Source: Flavipsychrobacter sp. (lineage in GTDB: Bacteria > Bacteroidota > Bacteroidia > Chitinophagales > Chitinophagaceae). Taken from it: DNA of 64,000 nt. This document shows, one piece after another, positions 33,890 through 42,551 of the stretch. The notes beneath the pieces are model-generated. The model was not told the DNA's origin and made no database searches. It worked only from the letters and a program-made list of their open reading frames with translations. A program made the translations under genes and the position numbers. How positions within the stretch are numbered: position 1 is the stretch's first letter; every line of letters begins with the position of its first letter. The DNA lies in contig JARLGY010000045.1 in the NCBI GenBank assembly GCA_031292525.1, forward strand, positions 124,001 to 188,000, written 5' to 3'.

Positions 33890-34975
33890 ATGAACAAGTT
33901 GATGCAAACAATATTAAAGTTCCTGAGCAGCCGGCTGTTTAGAAATATATTATTCTGGGTATTTGCATCCAGCGTTATTGTCAATAATAGCCAACCTGGT
34001 TATCCTTACAATACCGTTTGGTATTACCTGTTCATTTGCATATCAGCCGTCATCCTGCTTACGCTAACATACACCAACAACCTTTTATTGGTGCCCAAGC
34101 TGCTTGTAAAGAGAAAGTTTGTGGGCTACTTTAGCAGCGCACTCGTACTTACCATTATACTCGCACTGCTACAAACCCTAACAATAAAGATGGCATTGAC
34201 CCGCTTCCCGGTGCTTAAAGTGCAGCAGGTTAGTTTCATTTCGTCTCCGGTATCATCAACCTGGACAATGAGCACTATTACTGAGGAAACAACTTCCTAT
34301 ATTTTTGGGTTTTCATTGTGGGTATTCGTTTTTACTATGGCCTGGTACATGAATGACTACAACCGGCAACAAAAAACAACACAAAGGGCAGTAAAAAAAC
34401 AAGTAGAAACTGAGCTCACCTTCCTGAAAGAGCAAATGAACCCACACTTTTTGTTGAATACCCTAAACAACTTGTACGGTTTAGCATTGATAAAATCAGA
34501 CAAAGCACCTGAAGCAATACTTCAACTATCCAACATTTTGCGCTACTTTCTCTATGAATCGAATGTTGAGCTCATCTCTTTTGACAAGGAAAAGAAATTA
34601 ATGCATGCTTATATCGATCTTGAGTTATTAAGGCTTTCAAACAGAGATCATCTTACATTTTTTATAGATGCCGATAACACATATAACATTCCACCACTCT
34701 TATGGCTACCCGTATTGGAAAACATATTTAAGCATGGTACCCGGTACATTGCTGACGAGTATTTTATAGATTACAAATTCATTATTTACAATCACCAATT
34801 GTCTATAAGGTCTAAAAATAAATTTAAACCTACAACTGTGAAAGATGAAGATGGCGGCATAGGCCTTACTAACCTAAAGAAAAGGCTTGAAATTTTATAT
34901 CCAGGCAAACACAGCATAGTTTTAGATACTGTTGACAACATTTACTCCATCAATATAAACATCCAACTGACATAG
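33890..34975 (+). CDS. LytS-type sensor histidine kinase
   Basis: The 361-residue protein has about four membrane helices in residues 15-165, then the His-kinase domain of the LytS/YehU class. It shows QVETELTFLKEQMNPHFLLNTLNNLYGLAL with the phospho-accepting His, PVLENIFKHG with the N-box Asn, and DGGIGLTNLKKRLEILYPG as the ATP-lid Gly motif. No extracellular sensing domain of size is present, so it probably senses the membrane or a partner. The LytTR regulator follows after 2 bases. Its divergence from the ABC-M1 operon suggests a functional link. Confidence 0.92.
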   Translation: MNKLMQTILKFLSSRLFRNILFWVFASSVIVNNSQPGYPYNTVWYYLFICISAVILLTLTYTNNLLLVPKLLVKRKFVGYFSSALVLTIILALLQTLTIKMALTRFPVLKVQQVSFISSPVSSTWTMSTITEETTSYIFGFSLWVFVFTMAWYMNDYNRQQKTTQRAVKKQVETELTFLKEQMNPHFLLNTLNNLYGLALIKSDKAPEAILQLSNILRYFLYESNVELISFDKEKKLMHAYIDLELLRLSNRDHLTFFIDADNTYNIPPLLWLPVLENIFKHGTRYIADEYFIDYKFIIYNHQLSIRSKNKFKPTTVKDEDGGIGLTNLKKRLEILYPGKHSIVLDTVDNIYSININIQLT

Positions 34976-34977
34976 CT

Positions 34978-35709
34978 ATGAAATCTATAAAGCTGCTGAT
35001 AATAGATGATGAGCCCCTGGCAAGGGATATACTGGCTAGCTACGTAGAGAAACTGCCATACTTGCAACTTGTTGCGACTTGCAAAAATGCGCTGGAAGCT
35101 TTTGCTATACTCAATAAAGAGCCTGTTGATTTGATGTTGCTGGACATAAATATGCCCGAAATAACAGGTATTGATTTTTTGAAAGCACTAAAAAAACCAC
35201 CAAACGTTATTTTCACCACTGCATATCCAGAATATGCGGCTCACAGTTACGATTTTGATGCAGTTGATTACCTGGTAAAACCCATAGCGTTCGACAGGTT
35301 TATGAAGGCGATAAACAAAGTTGCAGATGTACTGAACAATGAACAAAAAAGTACTATTGCCCCTATACGGGAGACGGAAGTGAACCGTAATATCATATTT
35401 GTAAAAACAGAAGGCAAGTTGGTAAAAATAGATTTAGCACAGGTATGGTTTATTGAAGGACTAAAAGATTATGTGCAAATATGGACAGACACAGGAAAGC
35501 TTACAGTACACAGCACCATGAAGAATTTTGAAGAGCAATTGTCTGACCTTTCTGTATTTCTACGTGTAAATAAGTCTTACATCATCAACATGAACTTTGT
35601 AAACGAGGTAGATGGGAACCTCATACGCATTAAGGGACAAATGATAACCATTGGCAATACATATAAAGATGAGGTGCATCAGATATTTAATAAGTTTAAG
35701 ATCAATTAA
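34978..35709 (+). CDS. LytTR family response regulator
   Basis: The 243-residue protein has a receiver domain (residues 1-115; acidic pocket Asp10-Asp11, phosphorylation site Asp56 in LLDINMP, Lys in LVKPIAF) and a LytTR DNA-binding domain (about 140-240; FVKTEGKLVKIDLAQVWFIEGLKDYVQIWT ... FLRVNKSYIINM). It would be phosphorylated by the LytS-type kinase encoded directly upstream and bind direct-repeat sites. The likely targets are its own promoter region and the divergent ABC-M1 operon. Confidence 0.95.
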   Translation: MKSIKLLIIDDEPLARDILASYVEKLPYLQLVATCKNALEAFAILNKEPVDLMLLDINMPEITGIDFLKALKKPPNVIFTTAYPEYAAHSYDFDAVDYLVKPIAFDRFMKAINKVADVLNNEQKSTIAPIRETEVNRNIIFVKTEGKLVKIDLAQVWFIEGLKDYVQIWTDTGKLTVHSTMKNFEEQLSDLSVFLRVNKSYIINMNFVNEVDGNLIRIKGQMITIGNTYKDEVHQIFNKFKIN

Positions 35710-35713
35710 CATT

Positions 35714-35956
35714 ATGAAAGAAAAATATACATATAGTTTCAAATTCTCTTTTGTTTCTCTTATGTTATTGTTATGTAGTTGCTATGTTTCGTCTTGTAAG
35801 TCTGAAGGCCATTGCAATTGTACTAAAGGAACATCAGATACAGACTTTATAGTAGGGTCAAATGTTTCAACATCTGACGGTAACAAAAAATGTAAAAATT
35901 TACAAGATCAATATCATGAGGACACGTGTGTATTCTATATACCTCAAAAAAAATAG
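35714..35956 (+). CDS. Small Cys-rich putative lipoprotein
   Basis: The frame extends upstream into the LytTR gene, but ATG 35714, four bases after that stop, gives a clean product: MKEKYTYSFKFSFVSLMLLLCSCYVSSC. This is a signal sequence with two possible lipoprotein cysteines (LLCSC and VSSC). The mature part has about 55 residues with five or more cysteines (GHCNCTKG, KKCKNL, DTCVFY), so disulfides are likely. Family not recognised. Position says it is the last gene of the LytS-LytTR operon and might be a sensor accessory. Confidence 0.6.
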   Translation: MKEKYTYSFKFSFVSLMLLLCSCYVSSCKSEGHCNCTKGTSDTDFIVGSNVSTSDGNKKCKNLQDQYHEDTCVFYIPQKK

Positions 35957-36012
35957 GTCTCTATTTATTATCGTAAATTTAACCAGTGACGTGAAATTCG
36001 TAGTTTAGCAGT

Positions 36013-37242
36013 ATGCCAGTAAAAAAGAATGCTGCATTAGGGTTCATTTTTGTAACCATACTTATTGACGTTATTGGGTTTGGTATTATTATACCAGTAT
36101 TACCCAAGCTGATACAAACACTAACGGGCGGCAATATTAGCGAGGCTGCTAAATACGGTAGTTGGCTATCGTTCAGCTATGCCATTATGCAGTTCATTTT
36201 TTCTCCTGTACTAGGTGGACTTAGTGATAAGTTTGGGAGAAGACCAATACTGTTATTCTCATTGCTGGGGCTAGGTATTGACTATATGTTCCAGGCATGG
36301 GCACCAACTATCGTTTGGTTATTTATAGGCAGGCTAATAGCTGGTATTGCAGGTGCAAGTTTCACCACCGCTACGGCATATATAGCAGATATATCGACAC
36401 CCGAAAAAAGGGCCCAGAATTTTGGTATGGTGGGTGCAGCTTTTGGACTTGGCTTTATTATTGGGCCGATGATAGGTGGTCTTTGCAGCGATCTTGGGCC
36501 ACGTGTACCCTTTATTGTAGCAGCTGTTTGCAGCCTTGTAAATGTTATATATGGCTATTTTGTATTGCCCGAGTCGCTGACAAAAGAAAACCGTAGAAAG
36601 TTTAACTGGAAGCGAGCTAACCCCATTGGTTCGCTAGCACATTTAAAAAAATACCCTATAGTTTCAGGATTGGTCATTTCCCTTTTCCTGGTATATATAG
36701 CCGGTCAGTCCGTCCAATCGGTATGGACATACTACACCATGCTTAAATTTAGCTGGACACCTAAGATGGTGGGCATATCGTTGAGTGTTGTTGGCCTGCT
36801 GGTAGCCATTGTGCAGGGCGGTCTGATACGTTATACCATCCCAAAATTTGGCGCACGTAAGTCTGTTTATCTTGGATTGATGTTGAATATCATAGGATTA
36901 ATATTGTTTGCGTTTGCAGGCCAGGGTTGGCTGATGCTGGTATTTCTTGTACCATATTGCCTAGGTGGCATTGCTGGGCCGGCTTTACAAGGTATTATCA
37001 GTAACCAGGTGCCAGCCAATGAACAGGGTGAGCTACAAGGTGCACTAACCAGCCTCATGAGTGTAAGTGCTATTATAGGACCGCTAATTATGAACAACCT
37101 TTTCGCTTTTTTTACCGCTACAAATGCACCATTTTACTTTCCGGGCATGCCGTATATAACCGGGGCATTCCTTACCCTATTGGCAATATTTTTTGCGGTA
37201 TCATCGCTTAATCATTATCATGCAACACAAACTGAAGCATGA
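36013..37242 (+). CDS. MFS transporter, TetA-like (DHA1) family
   Basis: The 409-residue protein has 12 predicted membrane helices. It starts [30 protein letters not shown], as in tetracycline-type efflux pumps, and carries motif [18 protein letters not shown] after helix 2. [33 protein letters not shown] is the DHA1 motif C region. Such proteins export drugs with proton antiport. Clinical tetracycline resistance cannot be claimed, as chromosomal relatives with unknown substrates are common in Bacteroidota. The gene is monocistronic. Confidence 0.92.
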   Translation: MPVKKNAALGFIFVTILIDVIGFGIIIPVLPKLIQTLTGGNISEAAKYGSWLSFSYAIMQFIFSPVLGGLSDKFGRRPILLFSLLGLGIDYMFQAWAPTIVWLFIGRLIAGIAGASFTTATAYIADISTPEKRAQNFGMVGAAFGLGFIIGPMIGGLCSDLGPRVPFIVAAVCSLVNVIYGYFVLPESLTKENRRKFNWKRANPIGSLAHLKKYPIVSGLVISLFLVYIAGQSVQSVWTYYTMLKFSWTPKMVGISLSVVGLLVAIVQGGLIRYTIPKFGARKSVYLGLMLNIIGLILFAFAGQGWLMLVFLVPYCLGGIAGPALQGIISNQVPANEQGELQGALTSLMSVSAIIGPLIMNNLFAFFTATNAPFYFPGMPYITGAFLTLLAIFFAVSSLNHYHATQTEA

Positions 37243-37274
37243 GTGTAACTCCTTGTAGGGAGAATCTTTAGCTA

Positions 37275-38081
37275 CTACTTTACTACGGGCGACGTCCACC
37301 CCATATATTTGCCGTTATATTTCTTAGCTTCTTTCTTTACGGTTGTAGTTAATTCAGCTATCACGTCCGATTTAATCAATTCTTTTCGAGAAATTTTTAT
37401 CCCATAGGGCGTGTCCAGGTTCTTGATATGATCCAATTCTACCACTTGGTAGTCATTACTGTGAGCAAACGACATGAAGTTTTTGCGATCATCTTCGGTA
37501 ATAAATATTATTTCAAAAGTTATATCTCGTGGTTTTGTAAGGCTATCCCCTTGGCTGATCAGTTCAGTTATGATCTTTTCATTCTCCATCCAGGTCATAC
37601 TTTCCTCATTAGGATACAAAAAATCCCGATATACATTCCATTCGGGATCATGCTTCATTTTATATACGTACTTGTAGTCTTTATAATTATGATTGTACAT
37701 GCGGGCTATGGCGAAACTAAGACCTATTGTATCTTTCACATAGTAATAATTTACCCTTTCGCAATTGTAAGTAAGGGTACCCGCAAGTACTTTAGGCGTG
37801 AGACCAGTAATAAATGTACCCGTGGTATTCAATATTTCTTCCAGTTCATCAATTTCGCTTTTTGCGGGTAAACCATTACCCTGACAAAGTTTACTTTTAG
37901 GGCCAGTTATCAATAAGTATGGAAGTGAAGCGTTTGGAGATTTAGCTTCTAAAGAAAGATCCACCAATATGGAGGCTGGACGTTTGGCAATTTCTGCCAT
38001 GTAGGTATCCCAGTTCTCATCTTGCGCATAAGCATTAACATAGGCACAAGAAACCAAGATGAATAAAATATATTTTTTCAT
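37275..38081 (-). CDS. Exported DUF695-RraB two-domain protein
   Basis: Start 38081 gives a signal peptide MKKYILFILVSCAYVNAYA-QDENW; the frame upstream is not needed. Residues about 25-140 match the DUF695 pattern (ENWDTYMAEI-KRPASILVDLSL; YYVKDTIGLSFAIARMYN). Residues about 170-268 match the RraB (ribonuclease E inhibitor B) domain, with GDSLTKPRDITFEIIFITEDDRKNFMSFA, PYGIKISRKE and the closing AKKYNGKYMGWTSPVV. RraB proteins act on RNase E in the cytoplasm, so an exported copy must have another role. Monocistronic. Confidence 0.78.
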   Translation of the reverse strand: MKKYILFILVSCAYVNAYAQDENWDTYMAEIAKRPASILVDLSLEAKSPNASLPYLLITGPKSKLCQGNGLPAKSEIDELEEILNTTGTFITGLTPKVLAGTLTYNCERVNYYYVKDTIGLSFAIARMYNHNYKDYKYVYKMKHDPEWNVYRDFLYPNEESMTWMENEKIITELISQGDSLTKPRDITFEIIFITEDDRKNFMSFAHSNDYQVVELDHIKNLDTPYGIKISRKELIKSDVIAELTTTVKKEAKKYNGKYMGWTSPVVK

Positions 38082-38152
38082 AAAGCGGCAATTTACATTT
38101 ATTGAAACACAAATGCCCGCCACATACTCACAAAAGAATTATAAAGTCATAA

Positions 38153-38512
38153 TCAGCCTATCAATTTATTCACTACACTCAACAAAGACCCGGTATCAGC
38201 GGGTTTTTGCAGGTAAGCATTAGCCTTTATTTGTCTGGCCATCTCTGCTATTTCATTTACAGAGGAAAAATATATGACTGGTATATTTTTATAAATATTG
38301 TTGCTTTTTAGCTGTCTAATTGCATCAGCCCCATTTATGCCAGGCATCTGGTGATCAAAAATGATCACATCAGGTTGATACCGTTCTACTGTCTCAATCA
38401 TTTGGTTACAGTGTTCCCAAGTTTCAACATCATACCCATTTTTATTAAATATTGCTGTTGATAGTTGCAATATATCTTTATCATCATCAAAGATCAATAT
38501 TCGTTTTTTCAC
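38153..38512 (-). CDS. Stand-alone response regulator receiver protein
   Basis: The 119-residue protein is a single receiver domain: acidic pocket DDD at residues 9-11, phosphorylation site Asp53 in IIFDHQMPG, switch Ser in IYFSSVN, and Lys in YLQKPAD. It has no output domain, so it acts by protein contact, like CheY or Spo0F. No kinase gene adjoins it; it sits 30 bases after the end of the Mla-type operon and could be its last gene. Confidence 0.92.
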   Translation of the reverse strand: MKKRILIFDDDKDILQLSTAIFNKNGYDVETWEHCNQMIETVERYQPDVIIFDHQMPGINGADAIRQLKSNNIYKNIPVIYFSSVNEIAEMARQIKANAYLQKPADTGSLLSVVNKLIG

Positions 38513-38542
38513 TCGGGGTCTTAATTGTATATCGCAAATATA

Positions 38543-39304
38543 TTATTTGCTCTTCGAGTTTTTATCTGCGTTATCAGTATTTTGCTGATCTGCTTTGTCA
38601 GCTTTATCCTGCGCTTTTTTTGCTTTCCGCTTAAAATATCCTCTCAGCAACACGTTGTGATGTAATGCATCCATGTTCTGGCTAAATCCTTCAGAGCTTT
38701 TCTTTATAGACTGCATAGTTTGATGCGCAGTATTTACAGTACCTTGTATACTCTTTGCAAGCGTATCGCTATACAGTAGTTTACCTATACTACCCTTTCC
38801 TGACTTTACTTCTCCAACTATGCCAGCAAGTGCATCAGTGATTTTTTCTGCATTATCAACAACACCAGTTATTTTACCAACTACTTTATCAAAATCCACC
38901 GGATTAACTGTTGCTATCCTATCACCTTTTTCAACAAGGTCAGCAGTACCTGCTCCGGGGGCTATAGTAACAAGTTTATCTCCCATTAAACCATCGGACC
39001 CTATGGAAGCAATGGCATCAGTTTTCAAAAACGGAGTAACTTTTTTTTGCAGACGCATATCTACCCTAACGGTAGTATCATTAAGTATCGTTATTGCTTC
39101 AACGGTACCCACATTTATACCGGCAAAACGTACATTATTACCTATCTGCAGGCCACCCACATTTTTGAATGTGCCGTAAATTTTGGTAGTATCGCCAAAA
39201 AGGTTTTGCTTTTTACCCACAAGAAATATTCCTGCTACTAATACACCTATTCCTGCCAGTGTGAAAATTCCTATTCTTATTTTTTGAGCTGAAGTTGTTT
39301 GCAT
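38543..39304 (-). CDS. MCE/MlaD family lipid-binding protein
   Basis: The 253-residue protein has an N-terminal membrane anchor (about residues 10-28, GIFTLAGIGVLVAGIFLVG) and an MCE domain (about 38-115: IYGTFKNVGGLQIGNNVRFAGINVGTVEAI ... GSDGLMGDKLVTI). A helical region follows, then a Lys/Asp-rich tail. MCE proteins form periplasmic hexameric rings that pass phospholipid between membranes. It is the third gene of a permease-ATPase-MCE operon, starting 2 bases after the ATPase gene; the outer components mlaA/B/C are not adjacent. Confidence 0.92.
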   Translation of the reverse strand: MQTTSAQKIRIGIFTLAGIGVLVAGIFLVGKKQNLFGDTTKIYGTFKNVGGLQIGNNVRFAGINVGTVEAITILNDTTVRVDMRLQKKVTPFLKTDAIASIGSDGLMGDKLVTIAPGAGTADLVEKGDRIATVNPVDFDKVVGKITGVVDNAEKITDALAGIVGEVKSGKGSIGKLLYSDTLAKSIQGTVNTAHQTMQSIKKSSEGFSQNMDALHHNVLLRGYFKRKAKKAQDKADKADQQNTDNADKNSKSK

Positions 39305-39306
39305 AA

Positions 39307-40101
39307 TTACTTTTTTATAAAAAACGATTTAACTAATTCATCTTTAGAATTTTCTAATTCCTCGTACGTTCCCTCTGCAATAAACTTACCATCGTTCATT
39401 ACTACCAGCCTGTCGCCGGTTATTTTTGCACACTCCAGATCGTGTGTAATAATGATGGAAGAAGTTTGGTATTTTTTCTGCATCTGTAGTATCAATTCAC
39501 TTATTTCGCGTGATGTTATGGGGTCAAGACCTGTAGTTGGCTCATCATATAGCATTATCTCAGGCTTTAGGATAAGGGTCCGTGCTAATCCTATACGTTT
39601 TTTTTGACCGCCTGAAAGATCTGATGGCATTTTATCTATAGCATCTGGCAAGCCTACCCCTTCTAATACTTCGTTTACCAATGCATCCAGTTCATCCTTC
39701 TTATCCATCTTTTTTACCCGGGTAAGTGGAAATTCCAGGTTTTCACGTACCGTCATAGAATCGTATAAGGCACCGCTTTGAAATAGAAACCCAACGCGCA
39801 TCCTTAACTCTTTCAGCTCTGTTTCATTCAGGCTTTTAACATCCTGATCAAATACTGTAAGCTCTCCACTGTCCTGGTATAGTAGTCCAACAATACATTT
39901 TATGGCAACTGATTTACCCTGCCCAGACCGTCCTAGTACCACCAGGTTTTCACCTTTATGCAGGTCTACTGTTATATCACTTAATACTTCATTGCTGCCA
40001 AACGATTTTTTAAGATGTTCTATCTTTATTACTACCTCTTTATTATTCTCGGCGCCCTTATCTGGCAACACCTTCTGTTCCGTATCTGTTTTTGTTTCCA
40101 T
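39307..40101 (-). CDS. Mla-type ABC transporter ATP-binding protein
   Basis: The 264-residue ATPase has Walker A LGRSGQGKSVAIK, Q-loop LFQSGALYDSMTV, signature DLSGGQKKRIGLARTL, Walker B IMLYDEPTTGLDP and H-loop ITHDL. The G-R-S-G-x-G-K-S Walker A and the L-F-Q-x-G-A-L-Y-D-S loop are those of MlaF/Ttg2A-type ATPases for lipid transport. The first 22 residues are a charged extension. It lies between the MlaE-type permease gene (4 bases) and the MCE gene (2 bases). Confidence 0.93.
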   Translation of the reverse strand: METKTDTEQKVLPDKGAENNKEVVIKIEHLKKSFGSNEVLSDITVDLHKGENLVVLGRSGQGKSVAIKCIVGLLYQDSGELTVFDQDVKSLNETELKELRMRVGFLFQSGALYDSMTVRENLEFPLTRVKKMDKKDELDALVNEVLEGVGLPDAIDKMPSDLSGGQKKRIGLARTLILKPEIMLYDEPTTGLDPITSREISELILQMQKKYQTSSIIITHDLECAKITGDRLVVMNDGKFIAEGTYEELENSKDELVKSFFIKK

Positions 40102-40105
40102 GCTG

Positions 40106-40882
40106 CTAGCTATATGCGAAAATGCTGGTAAGTTGTACTGCTATCCCATCTAAAACAATGATCCATAAAGAGGCATTGACTACTGCTGAGTTTGCAGCAA
40201 CACCCACACTCTCTGTACCTCTGTTAGAATTATAACCTTTATAACAACCAATAAAACCTATAGCAAACCCGAAAAAAATGGTTTTTATAGTGGCCGGGAA
40301 AATATCTGAAAACTGCAATGAAGCAATAGCCTTATTGAAATAAAGCAATAAACTTATGTGCCCACCTAAATTGGCACCTATATACCCACCTAATAGCGCC
40401 AGGGCGTCGGCCATAAGTGTAAGCAAGGGTATCATGAAAGTACAGGCTATAATACGCGTAACCACCAGGTATTGTATTGGATTTGCTCCTGATACTTCCA
40501 TAGCATCTATCTGTTCGGTCACCTTCATACTACCGAGCTCTGCACCAATACTTGAAGCTATTTTACCTGAACATATCAGTGCAATAATAACTGGTCCTAT
40601 TTCGCGGATAACAGATATAGAAACCATTGCAGGTACAAAGCTTACTGCACCAAACTGCTTCATGGTAGGTATAGACTGCAACGTCATAACCATGCCCAAT
40701 ATCAATCCAGTGATAGCTGTAAGTGAAAAAGACTTATATCCTATATTATAACATTGGCGTATCAATTCATTGCCTTCAAAACCGCCCCTGAACATATTCC
40801 TAACGAACGACCCCATGAACCCTACCTGGTTCCCGGCCTCTTCAAAAATACTGCTCCATGAAAATTTAGCTTCCTGCTCCAT
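40106..40882 (-). CDS. MlaE-type ABC transporter permease
   Basis: The 258-residue protein has the MlaE/permease domain, with about five membrane helices and the conserved segments YNIGYKSFSLTAITGLILGMVMTLQ, REIGPVIIALICSGKIASSIGAELGSMKVTEQIDAMEVSGANPIQYLVVTRI and FFGFAIGFIGCYKGYNSNRGTESVG. It forms the membrane core of the phospholipid transporter and is the first gene of the operon. Operon order permease-ATPase-MCE matches other Bacteroidota. Confidence 0.94.
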   Translation of the reverse strand: MEQEAKFSWSSIFEEAGNQVGFMGSFVRNMFRGGFEGNELIRQCYNIGYKSFSLTAITGLILGMVMTLQSIPTMKQFGAVSFVPAMVSISVIREIGPVIIALICSGKIASSIGAELGSMKVTEQIDAMEVSGANPIQYLVVTRIIACTFMIPLLTLMADALALLGGYIGANLGGHISLLLYFNKAIASLQFSDIFPATIKTIFFGFAIGFIGCYKGYNSNRGTESVGVAANSAVVNASLWIIVLDGIAVQLTSIFAYS

Positions 40883-41079
40883 CGTTGTGTTGTGTAAATT
40901 TTATACGTACATGCAATGATTAAATTGAATTAATAATTTGTACATAATAATTAACTAAACAAAACTGTGCCATAACTGCAAGCCATAACATAATCGTATA
41001 CAACACGATGTCATGCACAGATTGGTATTTGAATGATTTTTCATCAATAATCCGGTCATTCCTTTTTACTTTCACAGTT

Positions 41080-42141
41080 ATGACTCCTGACGATATAGCA
41101 AAATGTAGATTAGGCAGCCAGCAACTTCTGGGCACATCGTTTACTACTCCCAGGCAAATGGTGGGTTACCTCGGGGCCATGCAGGCCCAAGATTATGCAA
41201 TGGCTAAATGGGCAATAGGTATAAGGCTGGCCATAACTGAAAAAAAAGTAGAAGAAGCCTTAAATATAGGAGATATTGTCCGTACCCATATTTTACGTCC
41301 TACATGGCATTTTGTTTCAGTTGATGATATTGGCTGGATGCTTAAACTTACTGCACCGCATATAAAAACCGTAAACAATGCAATGTGCCGAAAATTTGAA
41401 CTAGACACTAAAATATTGAACAGGTGTAATACCATTATTGAAAATGCCCTTGCGGGAGGAAAACACCTGACCCGTGATGAGGTAATGCTCCTACTGGATA
41501 AAAAAGGCATCAGGACCGATGACATTCGTTCTGCGCTTATTATGATGAATGCGGAGCTGGACGGAATAGTCATTAATGGTGTTCGGCGTGAAAAGCAGTT
41601 CACCTATTCGCTGCTTGATCTTTCTAAAGCTAAAACATATACAAAAGAAGAAGGCTTGGCCGAGTTGGCAAAAAGGTATTTTATAAGTCATGGCCCCGCA
41701 ACCATGCAAGATTTCACATGGTGGTCGGGTTTATCTGTTGCTAATTCTAAAATTGCGTTGTCTGCCATTGCGCCTACATTAGACAGCGTAGTGGTAGCCG
41801 AGCAAACCTATTGGTTTGATGCAGACAAGTGCAAAACTGAAAGTACGAGCAGCATACATCTTCTGCCCGCATTTGATGAATTCACTATTAGCTACAAGGA
41901 TAGATCGGCCTCCATAAAGCCCCACACTACCAGGCATGTATTGACTAACAATGGCATTTTTAAACCTATGATAGTAGTAAATGGACAGGTTATGGGCATA
42001 TGGAAACGAACTATAAAAAAAGATCTAGTTATCATAGAAACTCTATTTTTTGACAAGATGAGTAAGGCTAAGGAACAAGCTATTTTTAAAGCTACTAAAG
42101 CATACGGGGAGTATATGAAAATGGAATGTGTGGTACGATAA
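41080..42141 (+). CDS. Winged-helix DNA-binding domain-containing protein
   Basis: Start 41080 (MTPDDIAKCRLGSQQLLG) is chosen because the family begins there; the upstream 24 residues include the sequence where the promoter should lie. The 353-residue protein matches the YcaQ/AlkX-like winged-helix family. It shows RLGSQQLLGTSFTTPRQMVGYLGAMQAQDYAMAKWAIGIRL, ILRPTWHFVSVDDIGWML, LAKRYFISHGPATMQDFTWWSGL and LLPAFDEFTISYKDR near the C-terminus. Some relatives are DNA glycosylases for cross-links or alkylated bases, which suggests a repair role here. Catalytic residues were not verified. Confidence 0.85.
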   Translation: MTPDDIAKCRLGSQQLLGTSFTTPRQMVGYLGAMQAQDYAMAKWAIGIRLAITEKKVEEALNIGDIVRTHILRPTWHFVSVDDIGWMLKLTAPHIKTVNNAMCRKFELDTKILNRCNTIIENALAGGKHLTRDEVMLLLDKKGIRTDDIRSALIMMNAELDGIVINGVRREKQFTYSLLDLSKAKTYTKEEGLAELAKRYFISHGPATMQDFTWWSGLSVANSKIALSAIAPTLDSVVVAEQTYWFDADKCKTESTSSIHLLPAFDEFTISYKDRSASIKPHTTRHVLTNNGIFKPMIVVNGQVMGIWKRTIKKDLVIIETLFFDKMSKAKEQAIFKATKAYGEYMKMECVVR

Positions 42142-42431
42142 ACAAACACGAATTAATTTATATTTCTATAAGTTGTGTTTTGCTAAGAAAACCCATAATG
42201 AACAAGAAACACTTTACAATAAAGTTATTGAAGTGTCGCCAAGCGCCTAATTTCCCCACCCGTTACCTGCCAGTTCTCTCTCTCAGAGTCAAAAATGGGT
42301 ACAAATTTACCACCAACTCTAACTTTCCTTTATCCTGTCTTTACAGGGTACTATAAGGAAACACAATCACATTATCAGCCTCTTATTTCTCAATGGTATC
42401 CCCTTTTCAATTCCTCTATGAATTGAATTGA

Positions 42432-42471
42432 GTATTAGTACTCATAAATAAAAATGGGTATTAGTACTCAT
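42432..42471. promoter_or_regulatory. Twin copies of GTATTAGTACTCAT upstream of T9SS cargo gene
   Basis: GTATTAGTACTCAT occurs at 42432-42445 and 42458-42471, a 26-bp period, and each copy is nearly palindromic (GAGTA-ttag-TACTC in the first). They lie 80-120 bases before ATG 42552, in the 410-base gap 42142-42551, and may be operator sites. A hairpin TTCAATTC / GAATTGAA precedes them at 42406-42427. Nothing else is evident in the gap. Confidence 0.45.
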
Positions 42472-42551
42472 TACTGCTATAAACCATCTCGTTATTTTTG
42501 TTATAAGAAAAACAAAAAATCAAACTAAAATCTAAACCTAAAAAAAACATT

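Noticed and set aside
42199-42356. Short plus-strand frame MNKKHFTIKLLK... before the T9SS cargo genes
   Set aside because: Composition decays to non-protein-like sequence and no regulatory or membrane features support it.
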